DNA of 45,483 nt from Seminavis robusta (lineage: Eukaryota; Bacillariophyta; Bacillariophyceae; Naviculales; Naviculaceae), in contig CAICTM010000852.1 in assembly GCA_903772945.1 (NCBI GenBank), positions 1-45,483 of the forward strand. Direction: 5' to 3'. Positions 40,889 through 45,483 of this stretch are shown one piece after another. Made by a program: the position numbers and the translations under genes. Every line of letters starts with the position of its first letter. Position 1 is the first letter of the stretch. The notes beneath the pieces were generated by a model. It worked only from the letters and a program-made list of their open reading frames with translations, was not told the DNA's origin and made no database searches.

Positions 40889-43414
40889 ATGGACCGCAAA
40901 AATACGAGGCAGTTTCCCGCAGCTGACCGCGAACGAGTGGTGTCAGAAGAGGAAGGAGAGGTACATGATGAAGCCTTTCCAAAGGACATTGACTTGGTTG
41001 CTGGGTGCGAGGATTTGAGGCTGTCGAAACTTGTTGCTGCTCGAATCACAACATCAATCTCAGCAGCAGCCGATCAGTCAGAAGAGGAAGGAGAGGTACA
41101 TGATCCAGCCTTTCCGACCGACCTCGACTGGGTTGACGGGAGCGAGGATTTGAGGCTGTCAAAGCTTGTTGCTGCTCGTCTGTGTGAGGCTGAAGAATCA
41201 CAGCAGAATGAGAACCAGGTGATAACACCTTCTTTGACCCCTACCAAAAACACAGCCGTGTACGCCTCAACCAATGGACCAAAGGAAGACTCTGAAAAGC
41301 CAGCAAAACGAGCACACGATCAGTCAAAATCAAGCGATCCATCCATGGTGCCAACAAAAGAGTTGCTCATGGACGATAGAATTGACGCTGGCAATCCTTC
41401 CGGTATGGAAAACAGCTATGGCACAAATAATGGAACACAAGAAACTTCCAGTGAACAACAAGACAGCTTGCCGGGTGCATATGCGTTGGCTCCACCGGGT
41501 GTTGTTGTTGCTGCTCCACTGGGTGTCAACAACAACGGCTCGAATGGTGTAAATCTATTGCCACAAAGTGAGCATCACCCTGGAGTACCGTCATTGGATA
41601 ATGGTCCGACAATGGTGAGCAGTAGCTCCTCCATATTTGATGGGGGCATTCCAGTAGCGAATCTTGTCAGCAATGATCATGATAACACCATTCCTGAGGC
41701 CGAACCAGAAGACATTGAAGCACAGATGGGGCGCAGAAAGCAGAGAGAAAGAATGATGCTGAGGATGGGAGCATTATCTCTTGCTTTCTTTCTGATGGCT
41801 CTAGGACTTGTTCTGGTAATGGTACTATTCATGGTTTCAAAAGGTCAAAAGACTGACATTGAAAGGCCTGTCTCTACAGTGTCCCCATCGGCTCCTCCGT
41901 CAATGCCCCCTTCTCAGCGGCGACAGAGTGATAGTGCTCTTCAGTTATTCCCTAACTACACCAAGGTGATGCTGGACGACTTGGAGTCAGCCCAGTACCA
42001 TGCCTACCAATGGCTGCTTGGTGACATTGAAATGCATGACAACAGGCTTGCAGATGAGCGAATTCTTCAGCGTTTTGCCCTTGCCACATTGTACATGTCA
42101 ACAAATGGCGACAGCTGGTTCAGAAATGAGAACTGGTTAAACCATTCAGTCCATGAATGCTTCTGGTATTCAAATGACCAGTTTCTGGACTTCGAGGACG
42201 AGGATTATGAGTATGTGCAAGTCATTCACACCAATCCTTGTGAGATGGCACCCACAAACAACACAGATGTGTCAGTTCTTCCAGGAGAGACAGAAGACAT
42301 GTATGTTCATCTCTGGCTTGCCAACAAGAAGCTAGAAGGCACCATTCCTCCTGAGGTATTCTGGTTGACACACCTCAGGAGTATTTCCTTCTACAACAAT
42401 GATGGTCTTGGGGGCTCCATTCCTTCCTTGATTGGGCAACTAACCAGCCTGGAAGCTATCAACATGGGGGGCACAGCAATCTCAGGTGTTTTGCCCAGCG
42501 AGCTAGGCCTCTTGTCAGATACAACGCACAGCATTGCCATCATCAATGCTCAATTGGAAGGAAGGCTCCCATCAGAGCTTGGTCTCTTGCACAGGATGCA
42601 TGATCTCTTGTTGGATCAAAATGGGTTTACAGGAGTTCTGCCTGAAGAGTTAGGAAATGTGTCTAGCTTGGAATGGATCTATTTGTCTGATAACTCATTC
42701 ACAGGGACCCTCCCAGTCTCCATGGTGCAATTACCTTTGCTGCAACAGTTGTATCTTGATGGGAATCAATTTTCCGGAGCCATGCCAACAGAGATTGGCT
42801 TGCTAAGTGATATCGACCATTTGGTTGTCTACAGAAACAGATTCACTGGAACCATTCCAACTCAGGTTGCTCAAATGTCATCTGCTAGCAATCTTGACTT
42901 TGATGACTGCTACTTTACTGGGACTCTTCCATCGGAGCTTGGTCTTCTCACCAAGATGACACAATTCTGGGCTGCTGGCAACAGTCTAACTGGAACCATC
43001 AGTACTGAAATTGCACAGAACCTCAATCTTGAATATTTCATTGTATCTGAGAACCATTTTTCCGGAACAATCCCTACTGAGTTTGGCCAGATTGTCAACT
43101 TAGACTCATTGAGTTTGTCAAACAACAACTTGTCTGGGTCACTTCCACATGGGCTTAGCTCCAACATCGACTGGTTGGAAGTCTCCAACAACACTCTATT
43201 GACTGGCCCTCTCCCTACAAGCCTTATAAATTTGAATTGGGTATGGCTGACTGGCACTCAGATCTCTGGAGTATTGCCAGGCTACGTTTGTGATATTGAA
43301 ACACTGGCGTTTGACTGCAGCTCAATTCTCTGTGGTTGTGACTGCACTTGCAGCAACAATACGAACAGCACAGCAGCTAACATTCTTGCCAGAAAGAATG
43401 AAACTGTTGGCTAA
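40889..43414 (+). CDS. LRR membrane protein with cytosolic N-terminus
   Basis: Single-exon, 841 aa, ATG at 40889. Residues 1-292 are hydrophilic and probably cytosolic, with an in-frame duplicate of 45-residue offset (19-52 and 64-97: EEEGEVHD, AFP, EDLRLSKLVAAR in both). One TM helix follows at about 293-316 (GALSLAFFLMALGLVLVMVLFMV) after RRKQRERMML, so the protein is type II with the C-terminus outside. The outer part has a Ser/Pro stalk, a plant-LRR-NT-like WF.NENWLNHS region with CFW, and about 12 leucine-rich repeats (about 475-800) of plant type (LxGTIPxExGxLxxLxxL; for example GTLPSELGLLTKM). It ends in a Cys-rich cap (CDIE...CSSILCGCDCTC). There is no kinase domain. Such proteins are typical of diatoms and may act as receptors or in cell-wall contact. 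Several N-x-S/T sites lie in the outer part. Confidence is high for the family, low for role. Confidence 0.9.
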   Translation: MDRKNTRQFPAADRERVVSEEEGEVHDEAFPKDIDLVAGCEDLRLSKLVAARITTSISAAADQSEEEGEVHDPAFPTDLDWVDGSEDLRLSKLVAARLCEAEESQQNENQVITPSLTPTKNTAVYASTNGPKEDSEKPAKRAHDQSKSSDPSMVPTKELLMDDRIDAGNPSGMENSYGTNNGTQETSSEQQDSLPGAYALAPPGVVVAAPLGVNNNGSNGVNLLPQSEHHPGVPSLDNGPTMVSSSSSIFDGGIPVANLVSNDHDNTIPEAEPEDIEAQMGRRKQRERMMLRMGALSLAFFLMALGLVLVMVLFMVSKGQKTDIERPVSTVSPSAPPSMPPSQRRQSDSALQLFPNYTKVMLDDLESAQYHAYQWLLGDIEMHDNRLADERILQRFALATLYMSTNGDSWFRNENWLNHSVHECFWYSNDQFLDFEDEDYEYVQVIHTNPCEMAPTNNTDVSVLPGETEDMYVHLWLANKKLEGTIPPEVFWLTHLRSISFYNNDGLGGSIPSLIGQLTSLEAINMGGTAISGVLPSELGLLSDTTHSIAIINAQLEGRLPSELGLLHRMHDLLLDQNGFTGVLPEELGNVSSLEWIYLSDNSFTGTLPVSMVQLPLLQQLYLDGNQFSGAMPTEIGLLSDIDHLVVYRNRFTGTIPTQVAQMSSASNLDFDDCYFTGTLPSELGLLTKMTQFWAAGNSLTGTISTEIAQNLNLEYFIVSENHFSGTIPTEFGQIVNLDSLSLSNNNLSGSLPHGLSSNIDWLEVSNNTLLTGPLPTSLINLNWVWLTGTQISGVLPGYVCDIETLAFDCSSILCGCDCTCSNNTNSTAANILARKNETVG
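40943..41177 (+). repeat. In-frame 135-bp offset duplication in the LRR gene
   Basis: TCAGAAGAGGAAGGAGAGG begins at 40943 and again at 41078; about 100 bp are nearly the same, and the offset of 135 keeps frame. It duplicates an acidic plus DLRLSKLVAAR segment of the cytosolic part. Confidence 0.85.
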
Positions 43415-43630
43415 CCAGCTGGCATGGTTGCTCCAAATTAAAATACATAATACCCGCATTCGCTTTCACTGTGTTGAACTTGGAGTGTAGGAGGCTTAAA
43501 AGACTATTTGCTAACTTCCCTTGTCTGCATGCTTCTATCAACTAGCTAGAGGTTGCATGTCGAGCAGCAGCACGCCTGGAGGACTACGTCACGAACTTCC
43601 ACACCCGCTGGTGTGGAAGTTTATGAAATC
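43415..43630. other. 3' region of the LRR gene
   Basis: Probable 3'-UTR; contains AATTAAAATACATAATA near 43434-43451. No gene is seen. Confidence 0.4.
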
Positions 43631-43885
43631 ATGCCCTCAGTCCGGTTGCCAAGCAACAGTACCACCTCACAAATTGCAAAACCGTTGCCGCACGCATTTG
43701 CTCCGCCCTTGCTCCTGTTCCCAGAAAACCAAAGTGACACCGCAATTACTCTCCACAATGTCAGCCAACACTCGTCAGTGGCCTTTGCCTTTGTGGTTCA
43801 AGGTGACGAAGACTACATGGCTGCATATCTACATTGGACACAGCCTGTACTAGCGTATGGTGAAGAGAGACCTCGCCAATGCTGA
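43631..43885 (+). CDS. Possible MSP/VAP-domain small protein or fragment
   Basis: An 84-aa frame from ATG 43631; it is open upstream to 43553. LPHAFAPPLLLF followed by ITLHNVSQHSSVAFAFVVQG recalls the start of an MSP (major sperm protein/VAP) domain, which reads P..L.F...L.L.N.S...VAFKV. The usual second half of the domain is missing, so this would be a fragment or first exon. Weak call; it could be chance in the LRR 3' region. Confidence 0.25.
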   Translation: MPSVRLPSNSTTSQIAKPLPHAFAPPLLLFPENQSDTAITLHNVSQHSSVAFAFVVQGDEDYMAAYLHWTQPVLAYGEERPRQC

Positions 43886-44190
43886 GAAGAGTAGCGTACT
43901 GTAACTTCCCTGAGATTGTGATTTCGCTTGCGTAATCGTTCTGACTGTGCCCAGCATAAACCCCCTGATGGTTGTCACAGCACGGATATATGGGAAGCCA
44001 AGACCAGAAAAGAGGTGACACAGTGTGATGATCATATTGTTATTAGCTTTCTTTGCCCCATCGTCCGTCCATGGCCATGATTTCAGATTCACATACGCTG
44101 CAACTGCACCGTTTCTTAGGGATCGACGGCACCGAGAGGAAGTACATTTCGTCCTACTCCTGTGGTCCCCAATTCATTGAATTCCGTTAA
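43886..44190. other. Intergenic
   Basis: Nothing recognised. Confidence 0.4.
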
Positions 44191-44288
44191 GGTACCCAGG
44201 CGGTTATGCACATTGATTTGTGGGGACCCGTCAAGCGGGCCACGAGACAATTCCACACATACAATCTTCCGGGTGGAGCAAATTGCTG
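44191..44288 (+). mobile_element. Copia-type integrase fragment
   Basis: A 32-codon open stretch reads GTQAVMHIDLWGPVKRATRQ and ends in TGA at 44286. The H-x-D-L-W-G-P block is the start of the integrase catalytic core in Ty1/Copia polyproteins (the first catalytic Asp is in DLWGP). Nothing else of an element is seen on either side, so this is a scrap. Confidence 0.5.
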
Positions 44289-45483
44289 AGGAGCGAGAGC
44301 TTCATTGACTTGTGTATAGGTAATGCTCGTCGGAGGAGCTCTTGAGAATCTGAGGACATGTCTGGCGCTTACCGGTATGAGGTGCTGGGGCGAAGGGTTG
44401 TAGAGATAGGAGCAATAGGTGGGTGGTGCAGTAGGGGGCAGCTAGAAGGCTGGTCACAATGTCAGGTCATGTGCTTCTAAAGGCTGACCCCATTGATCCC
44501 ACCTTGTAACCTAGCTAGAGATTTGAGGTAAGATTATCGATTGTCATCTATGCCCTCCTATGGATCGAGAAGTGATCTATCCAATGAATGGGTCTGGTCT
44601 GGTTGGTAGTCCTGTTTCTATCTCACTGACTTCAATCTATCTTATCGCATCAAAGACCAACGAGTCGCCGAGGTCTTGTGCATACGGTACAGGAAGATCT
44701 GCGCCGACACAGGAATCAGCACCAAAAAACTAGGAAATAGCAAGGAGGGATGAATCCAATAGCAGGATGCACTCTCCTCTGTGCGCTCGAGTTTTCATGT
44801 AGCCTCCTCCCTCCTCCGTAGCGGTTGCCTTTTCAATGACGACTCGACGACGAGCGATAGGCTCCTCTGTTCAGGCTGGAGGTAGGGCTATAGCCTCGAA
44901 TTCTCTCTTTATCCGGAGCGATCGAAAAGGACTCGACATTGGTATTTCCTGGGTAATCAGCAGTAAGAGAATAGACAGTAGGAAATAGATGTGGTTTTCT
45001 CACTGATACTGCAGACAACCGGTGACTTGGTCTAGTTTTTCAAACTCCACCAATTTGGCTGGCGGACATGACTGTCATTCATGGTCCATAGAATTCAATG
45101 AGGGATGGCTTTCCAATCTGCACCGGAGACGGTCGGCTTGATAGTAGAGGTTGCTTCACATGACGCATCAACTGGACTTCCTTCTGACCCAACAAGACAT
45201 GGCACTCCACAGCGGTGATCTTGGTGGACAACGGTGTGCAATTGATTTCTCCATCCCCCAGACTCTACAAACATGTACCAGCTAGCTAGCTACTAGCTAG
45301 TACTGTACAGTATAATATGTAATCTCTTGCCAGTAGAGTCTAGTACAGTATTAGTCTTGAAGATTCTAGGACCCCCACAGCCAATGGAGTTGATCAATCG
45401 AGGTCGGCCTGCGTGGCACGTGTTAAATCCCGCGATAAAAGCTTGCCAGAGGCCAGTCTGTAAAATTCTGTTAACACTCCCTA
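44289..45483. other. Intergenic, weak coding-like stretch on minus strand
   Basis: No gene supported. On the minus strand about 45258-45083 is open in one frame (WGDGEINCTPLSTK, TAVECHVLLGQKEV, ending FYGP and TGA), and about 45018-44833 in another, but neither has an ATG start or a motif I know. A CTAGCTAGCTACTAGCTAG palindromic run lies at 45281-45300. Confidence 0.3.

Noticed and set aside
44833..45018. Minus-strand ORF of 61 aa
   Set aside because: Starts with a non-ATG codon, Ser/Arg-rich tail, no recognisable domain; could be a terminal exon but nothing supports it.

Overview
The window looks like nuclear DNA of a eukaryotic microalga, most likely a pennate diatom (Seminavis-like). The reasons are short GT-AG introns of 75-130 bases, the protein families present (an LRR membrane protein with a cytosolic N-terminus, a membrane guanylyl cyclase fused to a phosphodiesterase, a Pro/Thr-rich two-TM protein), and intergenic DNA rich in palindromes such as TACATGTA, ACCGGTAC and CTAGCTAG. 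Species assignment is inference. There are no operons, rRNA genes, CRISPR arrays or convincing tRNAs.

Layout. 1-1.73 kb is decayed coding-like DNA without an intact gene. 1.74-2.81 kb (-) is a frameshifted Crypton-type tyrosine recombinase. 3.5-4.5 kb (+) is a nitrilase-superfamily amidohydrolase. 4.7-7.7 kb (-) is a TMCO4/DUF726 membrane hydrolase with two introns. 8.6-8.9 kb is a small hypothetical gene. 10.9-12.0 kb (+) is an unrecognised 349-aa protein. 12.5-13.1 kb (-) is a PDZ protein. 14.9-16.0 kb is a tandem satellite of alternating subunits of about 147 bp, directly upstream of a DNAJC21/JJJ1-type J protein (16.2-17.6 kb, +). 18.4-19.6 kb (-) is a secreted or ER-targeted MpaB-like protein (DUF2236). 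20.4-23.6 kb (+) is a fusion of a ubiquitin-like domain, two TM helices, an effector-like module and TPRs. 24.2-29.1 kb (-) is a 16-exon receptor-type guanylyl cyclase/cyclic-nucleotide phosphodiesterase. 30.4-31.2 kb is a complete-ended hAT relic with an 8-bp target-site duplication, followed by a MITE at 31.7-32.1 kb. 33.3-34.3 kb (-) is a zinc-ribbon protein. 35.0-37.0 kb (-) is a multiply frameshifted kinase-like pseudogene. 38.1-40.1 kb (+) is an ankyrin protein. 40.48-40.70 kb is a second MITE candidate. 40.9-43.4 kb (+) is an LRR membrane protein. 43.6-45.5 kb holds a possible MSP-domain ORF and a Copia integrase scrap.

How the genes relate. They look like independent eukaryotic units. 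The most notable are two membrane signalling proteins, side by side and convergent: the Ubl-TM-TPR fusion (20.4-23.6 kb) and the cyclase/phosphodiesterase (24.2-29.1 kb). I built the cyclase/PDE exon chain by hand. Every junction keeps frame (1,187 aa), and two very small exons (17 and 12 nt) carry metal-ligand residues of the cyclase and PDE domains. Several intergenic stretches are transposon-derived.
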